Shown: piece by piece, positions 8,713-16,553 of the stretch
Numbering within the stretch: the first letter of the stretch is position 1
Layout of the letters: each line of letters starts with the position of its first letter
Origin: Bordetella parapertussis
GTDB lineage: Bacteria > Pseudomonadota > Gammaproteobacteria > Burkholderiales > Burkholderiaceae_E
Length of the DNA: 33,223 nt
NCBI GenBank assembly: GCA_945883285.1
Contig: CAMCXH010000013.1
Coordinates: 1 to 33,223 of the forward strand
Reading direction: 5' to 3'
The notes under the pieces: model-generated
Told to the model about the DNA's origin: nothing
Seen by the model: the letters and a program-made list of their open reading frames with translations, nothing else
Databases searched by the model: none
Position numbers and translations under genes: made by a program

Positions 8713-9942
8713 ATGCCCAGCGCCCTCGACGGAATTCGCGTCCTCGATCTTTCCCGTGTGCTTGCCGGTCCCTGGTGCGCGCAAAACCTGGCCGATCTCG
8801 GCGCCGACGTGATCAAGGTCGAGCGCCCGGGCGCAGGCGACGACACCCGCGGCTGGGGGCCGCCCTTTCTGAAGGATCGCGACGGCGCCGACACCACCGA
8901 TGCCGCCTACTACCTCGCCGCCAACCGGGGCAAACGATCGATCACGGTCAATCTCGCAAGCGTTGAGGGCCGCGAAATCATCCGGGGCCTGGCCGCGATC
9001 AGCGACGTGGTCATCGAAAACTACAAAGTCGGCGACCTCAAGAAATACGGCCTCGACTACGACAGCCTCGCAGCGATCAATCCCAGACTCATCTACTGCT
9101 CGGTGACCGGCTTCGGGCAGACCGGGCCCTGGTCGCATCGGGCCGGCTATGACTTCATCATCCAGGGTATCGGCGGGATGATGTCGATTACCGGCGAGGC
9201 CGATGACCGACCGGGCGGCGGACCACAGAAAGTCGGGGTGGCGGTGGCCGACCTCATGACCGGCACCTTCGCCACGCAGGCGGTGCTTGCCGCGCTCTTT
9301 CACCGCGAACGCACCGGCGAGGGCCAGCACCTCGATCTCGCCCTGCTCGACGTGCAGGTCGCCATGACCGCCAACATGAGCTCCAACTTCCTGCACAGTG
9401 GCGAGGCACCCCGGCGCTGGGGCAATGCCCATCCCAACCTCGTGCCCTATCAGACCTTCAAGACCGCCGACGGCTGGATCATCGTGGCTGCCGGCAACGA
9501 CGGGCAATGGCGCAAGTTCTGCGCGCTCGGTGGCGAGGAGCAACTGTGCGATGACCCGCGCTTTGCCCGCGTCCAGGACCGTATTCGCAATCGGGACGCA
9601 CTGCTGCCGCTGCTCGCGGCGATGGTGGAAAAGCGCTCATCGGCCGACTGGATTTCCGGCATGGAGACTGCCGGTGTGCCCTGCGGCCCGATCAACGACC
9701 TCAAGCAGGTCTACGACAATCCGCAGGTCAAGGCGCGCGGCATGCGCATCGAAATCGAACGCGCCGACGCTGGCCCGGTGGCACTGGTGGCCAATCCGAT
9801 CAAGGCCTCGCGCACCCCGCCGACCTATCGCCGGCCACCGCCGCGACTGGGCGAGCATACCGACGAAGTGCTGGGCAGCGTGCTCGGATGGGATGCGCAG
9901 CGCATCGCGGCGGCCCGCAAGGACGGCGCAATTGGTACATGA
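8713..9942 (+). CDS. CaiB/BaiF (class III) CoA-transferase family protein
   Basis: 409-residue cytoplasmic enzyme of the family that moves CoA between carboxylic acids through an aspartyl-CoA thioester. The N-terminus LDGIRVLDLSRVLAGPWCAQ and the segment LADLGADVIKVERPG are family hallmarks, as are NRGKRSITVNL and YCSVTGFGQTGP. The likely catalytic aspartate is Asp180 in the VADLMTGT motif. The ATG at 8713 gives the usual N-terminus; an in-frame ATG at 8671 would add 14 uncharacteristic residues. The stop lies in the first copy of a 10-bp tandem repeat. The gene sits upstream of tctBA on the same strand, so a carboxylate substrate imported by TctAB is a reasonable but untested guess. It diverges from alaS. 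Specific acyl donors cannot be named. Confidence 0.92.
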   Translation: MPSALDGIRVLDLSRVLAGPWCAQNLADLGADVIKVERPGAGDDTRGWGPPFLKDRDGADTTDAAYYLAANRGKRSITVNLASVEGREIIRGLAAISDVVIENYKVGDLKKYGLDYDSLAAINPRLIYCSVTGFGQTGPWSHRAGYDFIIQGIGGMMSITGEADDRPGGGPQKVGVAVADLMTGTFATQAVLAALFHRERTGEGQHLDLALLDVQVAMTANMSSNFLHSGEAPRRWGNAHPNLVPYQTFKTADGWIIVAAGNDGQWRKFCALGGEEQLCDDPRFARVQDRIRNRDALLPLLAAMVEKRSSADWISGMETAGVPCGPINDLKQVYDNPQVKARGMRIEIERADAGPVALVANPIKASRTPPTYRRPPPRLGEHTDEVLGSVLGWDAQRIAAARKDGAIGT

Positions 9943-9978
9943 AGGGACATGAAGGGACACGAAGGGACATGAAGGCCT
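9939..9978 (+). repeat. 10-bp tandem repeat, about 3.7 copies
   Basis: The unit ATGAAGGGAC occurs twice exactly, then as ACGAAGGGAC, then as a partial ATGAAGGcct. Each full unit carries a Shine-Dalgarno-like AAGGGA, and three of the four begin with ATGA. The first copy overlaps the CoA-transferase stop codon. Confidence 0.85.
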
Positions 9979-10038
9979 GTGAGGTGCGTGCAGGCATCCG
10001 ACTGCAGCGCAATTTGACCGGTCCGCTTCGTTGAACGC

Positions 10039-10066
10039 TTGCGACATGAAGCGGGTCGGGTAGTAT
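10039..10066 (+). promoter_or_regulatory. candidate promoter of tctBA
   Basis: TTGCGA (10039-10044) and TAGTAT (10061-10066) are 16 bases apart, each a 4/6 match to the sigma-70 consensus. Transcription would begin close to 10073, directly at the inverted repeat 10075-10101. Confidence 0.35.
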
Positions 10067-10074
10067 TCGGCATC

Positions 10075-10101
10075 CTGCGTCAGGGCCAGACTCTGACGCA
10101 G
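10075..10101. promoter_or_regulatory. perfect 9-bp inverted repeat in the tctBA leader
   Basis: Arms CTGCGTCAG (10075-10083) and CTGACGCAG (10093-10101) flank a 9-base loop, 38 bases before the tctB start. No T tract follows, so a terminator is unlikely. An operator or an mRNA leader hairpin fits better. Confidence 0.55.
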
Positions 10102-10138
10102 TCTCCAGAACATCAAATCCCACCGGCGGGAGACAACT

Positions 10139-10603
10139 ATGCAAATTCGTAATCAGCGCGATTTTTGGGCGGGCGTGCTTTTTATCGTCACCGGCATCAT
10201 CTTCATGGTGCTGTCTCGCCAGTACAACGTCGGCACCTCGGCCAAGATGGGCCCCGGTTTCTTCCCGATGGCGCTCGGCGGCCTGATGGCGATACTGGGT
10301 GTGATGGTGCTGATTCCGTCAGTACTGAAAAGTTCGGAGATTCTGAAGGTCGCCAAGATCGAACCGCGGATGATTCTGCTGGTCCTGGTGGCGGTTGCGG
10401 TCTATGCCTTTGCCCTGCCCAAGCTCGGCTTCATCGTCGCGCTCTTCCTGCTCATCACGATCTCCTCATTCGCCAGCCACGAATTCAGCCTGAAGACCAC
10501 GCTCATCTCGGCGGTGGTGCTGCTGGTGTTTTCCTGGCTTGTGTTCGTCAAGGGTCTGGAGCTTCAGTTCCCGTTCCTGCCGACTTTCCTCACCAATAAC
10601 TAA
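10139..10603 (+). CDS. tctB: tripartite tricarboxylate transporter, small membrane subunit TctB
   Basis: 154-residue membrane protein of the TctB family, the small subunit of the secondary carriers that take up citrate or other carboxylates with a periplasmic binding protein. Hydrophobic segments are visible at about residues 10-25 (FWAGVLFIVTGIIFMVL), 43-62, 80-95, 97-115 and 120-140. The conserved start, a charged residue then FW(A/S)G followed by the SxxYxVGTxxxMGPGFFP motif, is present and is diagnostic of the family. A GGGAG ribosome-binding site (10127-10132 region) precedes the ATG. tctA follows after 17 bases in the same operon. No tctC gene for the binding protein is present in the window. 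Confidence 0.92.
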   Translation: MQIRNQRDFWAGVLFIVTGIIFMVLSRQYNVGTSAKMGPGFFPMALGGLMAILGVMVLIPSVLKSSEILKVAKIEPRMILLVLVAVAVYAFALPKLGFIVALFLLITISSFASHEFSLKTTLISAVVLLVFSWLVFVKGLELQFPFLPTFLTNN

Positions 10604-10620
10604 CCCGCGCGCTGACTCCC

Positions 10621-12129
10621 ATGGATCTGCTCAATAACCTTGCCATCGGTTTCGCGACAGCGGGAACGCTCAACAACCTCTTTTACTGCTTCGTCGGCGT
10701 GGCACTCGGCACGCTGATCGGCGTGCTGCCGGGCATCGGCCCGCTGGCGACCATCGCGATGCTGTTGCCGGCCACCTACAAGATGGCCGACCCCACCACC
10801 GCGCTGATCATGCTCGCCGGCATCTACTACGGCGCACAGTACGGCGGCTCCACCACAGCCATCCTGGTGAATCTGCCGGGCGAGTCGTCGTCGGTGGTCA
10901 CCACCCTCGACGGCTATCAGATGGCCCGCAAGGGCCGAGCCGGCCCGGCGCTGGCAATCGCGGGCATCGGATCCTTCTTTGCCGGCACGGTCGCCACCTT
11001 CCTGCTGGCCGCCTTTGCGCCGCCGCTGGCCGAGATTGCCTTCAAGTTCGGCCCGGCCGAATACTTCGCACTGATGGTCCTCGGCCTGATCGCTGCGGTG
11101 GTGCTGGCCAATGGGTCGGTCCTCAAGGCACTTGCCATGGTGGTGCTCGGACTGCTGCTCGGCATGATCGGCACCGACGTGAATTCCGGCGTTGCCCGCT
11201 TTTCCTTCGATGTGCCCGAGTTGTCCGACGGTATCGAGTTCGTTGCGGTCGCGATGGGCATGTTCGGTTTCGCGGAGATCATTCTCAATCTGGAACAGAA
11301 AGAAAAACGCGAGGTCTTCACCAGCAAGGTGACCAACCTCATGCCTCGCTGGGACGACTTCAAGCGTGCCTTCCCGGCGATTCTTCGCGGCACTGGCATC
11401 GGTTCGGTGCTCGGCATCCTGCCGGGCGGCGGCGCAGTGCTGGCATCGTTTTCGTCCTATGCCATCGAAAAGAAAATCTCCAAGCATCCGGAGGAGTTCG
11501 GGCAAGGCGCAATCGAAGGCGTTGCAGGCCCCGAATCGGCCAATAACGCCGGCGCACAGACCTCCTTCATCCCGATGCTGACCCTCGGCATTCCGACCAC
11601 GCCGGTGATGGCACTGATGGTCGCGGCCATGATGATCCACAACATCCAGCCGGGCCCGCAGGTGATGAGCAGCAACCCCAAGCTCTTCTGGGGCCTGATC
11701 GTCTCGATGTGGATCGGCAACCTGATGCTGCTCGTTCTCAACCTGCCGCTGGTGGGCATGTGGGTCAAGCTGCTGTCGGTGCCCTACCGCGTCATGTATC
11801 CGGCGATCCTGCTGTTTTGCTGCATCGGGGCCTACTCGATCAACAACAACGTCTTCGACGTCTTCATGACGATCCCGTTTGCGATCCTCGGCTATGTCTT
11901 CAAGAAGCTCGATTGCGAACCGGCACCGATGCTGCTGGGCTTCGTGCTCGGCAAGCTCATGGAAGAGTACTTGCGACGAGCCATGACAATCTCTCGAGGC
12001 GACTGGTCGGTTTTCGTGACGCGTCCGCTGTCGGCCAGCCTGCTGGCAGTGGCGGCCATCCTGCTGGTGATCGTGTTCATGCCGGCAATCAAGAAAAAGC
12101 GCGCAGAGGCGTTTGCCGGCGACGACTGA
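10621..12129 (+). CDS. tctA: tripartite tricarboxylate transporter, large permease subunit TctA
   Basis: 502-residue inner-membrane permease of the TctA family (10-12 predicted membrane segments), normal length. It has the two family signatures: GVLPGIGPLATIAMLLPATY with YYGAQYGGSTTAILVNLPGE in the N-terminal half, and the inverted-repeat counterpart GILPGGGAVLASFSSYAIEK with GVAGPESANNAG in the C-terminal half. The protein ends with a basic-then-acidic cytoplasmic tail (KKKRAEAFAGDD). It works with TctB and a periplasmic TctC/Bug protein, which must be encoded elsewhere. It is co-transcribed with tctB and ends before a strong intrinsic terminator. The substrate is unknown; the neighbouring CoA-transferase and HAD genes hint at an organic acid. 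Confidence 0.96.
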   Translation: MDLLNNLAIGFATAGTLNNLFYCFVGVALGTLIGVLPGIGPLATIAMLLPATYKMADPTTALIMLAGIYYGAQYGGSTTAILVNLPGESSSVVTTLDGYQMARKGRAGPALAIAGIGSFFAGTVATFLLAAFAPPLAEIAFKFGPAEYFALMVLGLIAAVVLANGSVLKALAMVVLGLLLGMIGTDVNSGVARFSFDVPELSDGIEFVAVAMGMFGFAEIILNLEQKEKREVFTSKVTNLMPRWDDFKRAFPAILRGTGIGSVLGILPGGGAVLASFSSYAIEKKISKHPEEFGQGAIEGVAGPESANNAGAQTSFIPMLTLGIPTTPVMALMVAAMMIHNIQPGPQVMSSNPKLFWGLIVSMWIGNLMLLVLNLPLVGMWVKLLSVPYRVMYPAILLFCCIGAYSINNNVFDVFMTIPFAILGYVFKKLDCEPAPMLLGFVLGKLMEEYLRRAMTISRGDWSVFVTRPLSASLLAVAAILLVIVFMPAIKKKRAEAFAGDD

Positions 12130-12187
12130 TGCTGCCGATGCCCAGGCCTGCGCAATGTCGGCAGGCCGTCGGCGCCAGCACCGCCCG

Positions 12188-12216
12188 GGGCCGCCCTTGT
12201 TCGCGGCCCTTTTTTT
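12188..12216 (+). terminator. intrinsic terminator after tctBA
   Basis: GGGCCGC (12188-12194) pairs with GCGGCCC (12203-12209) around an 8-base loop and is followed by seven Ts. A second hairpin without a T tract (GGCCTGC 12145-12151 with GCAGGCC 12161-12167) lies between the tctA stop and this terminator. Confidence 0.9.
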
Positions 12217-12288
12217 CGAGCATTTTTTGCCTGATGCATCCCCTGACCTTTCGCCCGTCACGTCGGGCTCACTTCGGACCTGACCATC

Positions 12289-12999
12289 GTGAATTCCCCT
12301 GCCGATATTCAACTGCTGGCCTTTGATGTCTTCGGTACCGTCGTCGACTGGCGCGGCTCGGTCGCCGGTGAAGTCGAAGCGCTGGGCCTGGGCATCGACG
12401 GCGCAGCCTTTGCCGACGCCTGGCGCGAGCGCTACCTTCCGGCGATGAAAGCGGTGCGCAAAGGCACGCGCGAATGGGTCAACCTCGACACCCTGCACCG
12501 CGAGAACCTCGAAGGTGTGCTGCAGGAGTTCGGGATTGCCGATCGGCTCGACGACGTGGCTCGAAGCAATCTGAACCGCGCCTGGCATCGGCTCGATCCA
12601 TGGTCCGATACCGTCGAAGGCCTGGCACGACTGAAGACGCGCTTCGTCGTCACGACGCTGTCCAATGGCAACATCGGACTGCTCACCAACCTGTCCAAGC
12701 GAGCGGCGCTGCCCTGGGACTGCATCCTGTCTGCCGAGACCTTCAAGGCCTACAAGCCCGACCCGCGCACCTACCTCGGCGTGGCAAGCCTCTTTGATCT
12801 GAATCCGGCCCAGGTGATGCTGTGTGCGGCGCATGCCACCGATCTTCGCGCCGCAGCCGAAAGCGGGCTGCGCACCGCCTATATCGACCGACCGTTAGAA
12901 TGGGGGCCTGACCGACTCGGTGACGTGCCGGGTCCCGACGACCGATTCGATTTCTCAGCCTCCTCCATCGACGATCTCGCCAGACGGCTCGGCTGCTGA
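12289..12999 (+). CDS. haloacid dehalogenase type II-like HAD hydrolase
   Basis: 236-residue cytoplasmic HAD-superfamily protein. The nucleophile motif is FDVFGTVVDWRGS with Asp14, the serine motif is TLSNGN, and the lysine motif is FKAYKPDPRTY. This set and the overall length match the (S)-2-haloacid dehalogenase subfamily, which hydrolyses the carbon-halogen bond of short 2-haloacids. In L-DEX-type enzymes the last motif is SSNAWD; here it reads AAHATD, keeping the aspartate but losing the serine and asparagine. True dehalogenase activity is therefore not assured, and phosphatase or other HAD activity is possible. The start is GTG at 12289. It follows the tctA terminator and lies 16 bases before the GGT-family gene, so those two probably share a transcript. 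Confidence 0.88.
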   Translation: MNSPADIQLLAFDVFGTVVDWRGSVAGEVEALGLGIDGAAFADAWRERYLPAMKAVRKGTREWVNLDTLHRENLEGVLQEFGIADRLDDVARSNLNRAWHRLDPWSDTVEGLARLKTRFVVTTLSNGNIGLLTNLSKRAALPWDCILSAETFKAYKPDPRTYLGVASLFDLNPAQVMLCAAHATDLRAAAESGLRTAYIDRPLEWGPDRLGDVPGPDDRFDFSASSIDDLARRLGC

Positions 13000-13015
13000 G
13001 CGCACGGAAACTCTC

Positions 13016-14620
13016 ATGACTTTCAATTGGACCAATCCCTACCCCACGGTGCGCACGCCGGTGTTCGCCCGCAATGTGGTTGCCACCTCCCAGCCTCTGG
13101 CGGCCCAGGCTGGCCTGAAGATGCTGGCAGCGGGCGGCAACGCGATCGATGCGGTCATCGCCGCGGCCAGCGCGATTGCGCTGGTCGAGCCGGTCTCCAA
13201 CGGCTTGGGCTCCGATGCCTTTGCGATCATCTGGGACGGCAAGACGCTGCAGGGCCTCAACGCCTCAGGATGGGCGCCTGCGGCCTGGGATCCGGCCTAC
13301 TACGCCCGCAAGCATGGCGGCGTTTTTCCGGTGCGCGGCTGGGATACCGTGACGGTGCCCGGCGCAGTCGCCGGATGGGCGGCGATGCATGAGCGTTACG
13401 GCACGCTGCCCTTTGCGCAGTGCCTGGCTCCCGCCATCGAATACGCCGAGCGCGGCTACAACATCTCGACCATCGTTCACAACAAGTGGGCCGCGCATGT
13501 CGACGTGCTCAAGGACCAGCCAGGCTTCGCCGAGCACTTCCTGCCGCACGGCCGTGCGCCGGCGATCGGCGAGCGCTTTGTGCATCAGTCGGCCGCAGCC
13601 ACGCTCAAGCGCATCGCGGCCACGCTGGGTCGCGACTTCTATGAGGGCGAGACCGCAGCGATGCTGGTGGCGCATGCCAAGGCCCACGGTGCTGCGATGT
13701 CGGCCTCCGACCTGTCCGACTATCGACCCGAGTGGGTCGATACCATCGGCATGGACTACAAGGGCTATCGCCTTCACGAGATCCCGCCCAATGGTCAGGG
13801 CATCGCCGCGCTGATGGCGCTCGGCATTCTCAAGAACTTCGACATCTCGTCCTTCGAGCCCGACTCGGCACAGAGCCGGCACCTGCAGATCGAGGCGATG
13901 AAGTGCGCCTTCGCCGATGTCTATACGCATGTCGCCGAGGAGCGGCACATGCGGGTCAGCCCGGCACAGCTGCTCGATCCGGCCTATCTCGCCGAGCGCG
14001 CCAAACTGATCCGCCACGACCGCGCGATCGAGTTCAATCACGGCATGCCGCCGCGTGGCGGCACGATCTATCTGACCGCGGCCGATGCCAACGGCATGAT
14101 GGTGAGCTACATCCAGTCCAACTATATGGGCTTCGGCTCGGGCGTGGTGGTGCCGGGCACCGGCGTCTCGCTGCAGAACCGCGGCCACTGCTTCTCGCTG
14201 GACCCCGCTCATCCCAACGTCGTGGCACCGCGCAAGCGCCCGTTCCAGACCATCATTCCGGCCTTCCTCACCCGCGACGGCAAGCCGCAGATGAGCTTCG
14301 GCGTGATGGGCGGCAATATGCAGCCGCAGGGCCATATGCAGACCCTGGTCAGGATGCTCGAATACGGTCAGAACCCGCAGGCCGCCTGCGATGCGCCGCG
14401 TTTCAAAGTCAATCGCGGACTCGAAGTCGATCTCGAATACACCATGCCCGCCGACATCAAGGCAGCGCTTGGCGCGATGGGTCACAACCTGGCCCATGTC
14501 GATGATCCGTACCAGGACTTCGGTTCAGGCCAGTTCATCTGGCGACTGAGCGATGCGATCGAAGACGGCTATGTGGCGGCCAGCGACAGCCGCCGCGACG
14601 GATACGCCGCCGGCTACTGA
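13016..14620 (+). CDS. gamma-glutamyltransferase-family Ntn hydrolase
   Basis: 534-residue protein of the gamma-glutamyltranspeptidase family, whose precursors self-cleave to expose a catalytic threonine. The family start is clear: GLKMLAAGGNAIDAVIAAASAIALVEPVSNGLGSDAF. The probable cleavage site and nucleophile is Thr350 in GGTIYLTAADANG, followed by IQSNYMGFGSGVVVPGTGVSLQNRG and later MGGNMQPQGH. This is the GG/D-T-IYL form seen in YwrD-like members rather than the TTH form of classical GGT. No signal peptide is visible, so the enzyme should be cytoplasmic, unlike periplasmic GGT. The ATG at 13016 matches the family; upstream extension would overlap the HAD gene. The natural amide substrate is unknown. 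Confidence 0.92.
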   Translation: MTFNWTNPYPTVRTPVFARNVVATSQPLAAQAGLKMLAAGGNAIDAVIAAASAIALVEPVSNGLGSDAFAIIWDGKTLQGLNASGWAPAAWDPAYYARKHGGVFPVRGWDTVTVPGAVAGWAAMHERYGTLPFAQCLAPAIEYAERGYNISTIVHNKWAAHVDVLKDQPGFAEHFLPHGRAPAIGERFVHQSAAATLKRIAATLGRDFYEGETAAMLVAHAKAHGAAMSASDLSDYRPEWVDTIGMDYKGYRLHEIPPNGQGIAALMALGILKNFDISSFEPDSAQSRHLQIEAMKCAFADVYTHVAEERHMRVSPAQLLDPAYLAERAKLIRHDRAIEFNHGMPPRGGTIYLTAADANGMMVSYIQSNYMGFGSGVVVPGTGVSLQNRGHCFSLDPAHPNVVAPRKRPFQTIIPAFLTRDGKPQMSFGVMGGNMQPQGHMQTLVRMLEYGQNPQAACDAPRFKVNRGLEVDLEYTMPADIKAALGAMGHNLAHVDDPYQDFGSGQFIWRLSDAIEDGYVAASDSRRDGYAAGY

Positions 14621-14642
14621 GGTCCTGCCACGCATCGGGTCG

Positions 14643-15617
14643 GTGGCGGATCGGTTTGCCGCGGCCGCATCCGATGCCGGCCGATCTTCCCGCCCACCGG
14701 CATCGGCCGGCCGACGCGGGGTTATGGCGCTGGCAGGCGCGCTCGGCCTGTCGGCAGCCGGATGCGCTTATCGAAGCATCCCGGGATGGCAGTACCAGCC
14801 ACCCATGTTTTCACTGTCGCGCCCCGATGCACCAGGCCGGATCACCTTGCTGGGCAGTGTCCATGCGGGTCTTACGCGTTTTTATCCCTTGCCTGATCAG
14901 GTCGAGACCGCATTCGACCGTGCAGGACGTCTGCTGGTGGAGATCGACGCAGGCGCGCAGTCCGGCGCGATCAGATCCGCCACTGTTGCGGTCGCGCTGC
15001 TGCCCGATGGCGCGACGATCGACCAGGCGCTGCCAGCGCCCACCATGGCGGCGCTCACACGCGCCTTTCAGGCCGATCCCTGGGCACTGCGTCGCCTGCT
15101 GCATCTGCGGCCCTGGGCCATGGCGCTGCTGCTGCCCAATGCCGATGACGTAAAGATGCTGGCCGATGGCGGTGACGGTATCGAAACCCATCTGATCGAA
15201 CGCAGCCGGCGTCGTGGCCTGCCGGTGGTCGAACTCGAGTCGCCGACAGCGCAGATTGCAGCCTTTGCCGGCGGATCCGCCGAAGAAGACGACGCGGTGC
15301 TGTCCCTGCGGCTGGCGCAGCGTGCAAGCTGGGACCGCACCTACAGCGAGATCGTCGATGCCTGGCGGCGCGGCGACATGAGGGCGCTCGCCGCCCTCAA
15401 GGACCGGGCATTTCCTGCCTCGGGACCCACTGCAGCGCTGCGTCGGCGGCTCTTTGCAGACCGCGATCAGGCCATGGCGATCCGCCTTCGCGACGAACTC
15501 GACAAGCCGGTGCCTGGCCTGGCGGTCATCGGTGTACTGCATCTGGTCGGGCCGGACGCCATCACCGGCGTTCTGTCGACACTGGGCGTGACAGTTGGCC
15601 CTGTCGGTGTCCCGTAG
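14643..15617 (+). CDS. TraB/GumN (Tiki-like) family protein, candidate lipoprotein
   Basis: The mature part shows the TraB/GumN pattern: LLGSVHAGLTRFYPLP near the start, LLVEID, later VVELESPTAQIAAF, and the closing GLAVIGVLHLVGPDAI motif. These proteins resemble Tiki-type metalloproteases, though bacterial functions are poorly defined. Upstream of this lies RRGVMALAGALGLSAAGC, a hydrophobic stretch ending in a lipobox-like AAGC with a twin arginine before it, so lipidation and export are likely. The start is uncertain: GTG at 14643 lies just after the preceding stop, an ATG at 14553 would overlap the GGT gene by 68 bases, and an ATG at 14724 would leave only a short signal. It sits among metabolic genes with no obvious partner. 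Confidence 0.8.
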   Translation: MADRFAAAASDAGRSSRPPASAGRRGVMALAGALGLSAAGCAYRSIPGWQYQPPMFSLSRPDAPGRITLLGSVHAGLTRFYPLPDQVETAFDRAGRLLVEIDAGAQSGAIRSATVAVALLPDGATIDQALPAPTMAALTRAFQADPWALRRLLHLRPWAMALLLPNADDVKMLADGGDGIETHLIERSRRRGLPVVELESPTAQIAAFAGGSAEEDDAVLSLRLAQRASWDRTYSEIVDAWRRGDMRALAALKDRAFPASGPTAALRRRLFADRDQAMAIRLRDELDKPVPGLAVIGVLHLVGPDAITGVLSTLGVTVGPVGVP

Positions 15618-15652
15618 AATCGGACGATCCGAAAGACGCCTAAGGGGCTACA

Positions 15653-16552
15653 GTGACAAAGACCTACGACGCGGTCGCGCCGCACAAAGTTGCCTTTCTC
15701 GGTATGGGTGTCATGGGCGCGCCGATGGCCGGACATCTCGCCCGCGCCGGTCACCAGGTCACGGTCTATAACCGGACAGCCGAAAAAGCCCGAGCCTGGG
15801 CGACTGAATACCGTGGTGCTGTCGCCTCGACGCCGCGCGAGGCCACGGCCGGGGCACAGATCGTTTTTGCCTGCGTGGGCAATGACGACGATCTGCGCAG
15901 CGTCGTGCTCGGCCCCGATGGTGCCTTCGCCGGGATGGCCGCCGGCACCCTCTTCGTCGATCACACCACCGCCTCGGCACAGGTGGCCCGCGAGCTCTTC
16001 GAGACAGCAAAGCGCCACTCGATCGACTTTCTGGATGCGCCGGTCTCCGGTGGGCAGGCAGGCGCGGTCAATGGTCTGTTGACCGTGATGTGCGGAGGCG
16101 AGCAAGCCGCGTTCGACCGCGCACTGCCGATCGCAATGGCCTTTTCGCGAGCCTTCACCCTGATCGGGCCCTCGGGCTCGGGGCAACTGGCCAAGATGGT
16201 CAATCAGATCTGCATTGCCGGTGTGGTCCAGGGGCTGTCAGAGGGCATTGCTTTCGGGCAGGCCGCCGGCATCGACATGAAACTGGTGCTCGATGTGATC
16301 GGCAAAGGGGCGGCCCAATCCTGGCAGATGGACAACCGAGGCAAGACCATGGTCGATGACCAGTTCGAGTTCGGCTTTGCGGTCGACTGGATGCGCAAGG
16401 ACCTCGGACTATGCCTGGACGAGGCGCGGCGAAATGGCGCCACGCTGCCAGTCACCGGGCTGGTCGATCAGTTCTATGGCGATGTGCAGCGCATGGGCGG
16501 GCGACGGTGGGATACATCGAGCCTGATCCGTCGACTGCGCGCCAGGCGCTGA
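15653..16552 (+). CDS. NAD(P)-dependent beta-hydroxyacid dehydrogenase
   Basis: 299-residue cytoplasmic oxidoreductase of the 3-hydroxyisobutyrate dehydrogenase / tartronate semialdehyde reductase family. The N-terminal Rossmann motif reads GMGVMGAPMAGHLARAGH, the substrate-binding signature is DAPVSGGQAGAVNGLLTVMCGG, and the catalytic lysine is Lys181 in GQLAKMVNQ. The start is GTG at 15653 with AAGGGG at 15642-15647. The length is typical. Family members reduce glyoxylate, succinic semialdehyde or tartronate semialdehyde, or oxidise 3-hydroxyisobutyrate; sequence alone does not choose between them. One base separates its stop from the next gene's ATG, so it is coupled to the DUF1499 gene. 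It is the second-last of a plus-strand run. Confidence 0.94.
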   Translation: MTKTYDAVAPHKVAFLGMGVMGAPMAGHLARAGHQVTVYNRTAEKARAWATEYRGAVASTPREATAGAQIVFACVGNDDDLRSVVLGPDGAFAGMAAGTLFVDHTTASAQVARELFETAKRHSIDFLDAPVSGGQAGAVNGLLTVMCGGEQAAFDRALPIAMAFSRAFTLIGPSGSGQLAKMVNQICIAGVVQGLSEGIAFGQAAGIDMKLVLDVIGKGAAQSWQMDNRGKTMVDDQFEFGFAVDWMRKDLGLCLDEARRNGATLPVTGLVDQFYGDVQRMGGRRWDTSSLIRRLRARR

Positions 16553-16553
16553 C

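Noticed and set aside
10600-12834. Open frame of 744 codons on the minus strand opposite tctA and the HAD gene
   Set aside because: The real genes on the plus strand have clear family motifs. The antisense product is low-complexity and crosses a terminator.
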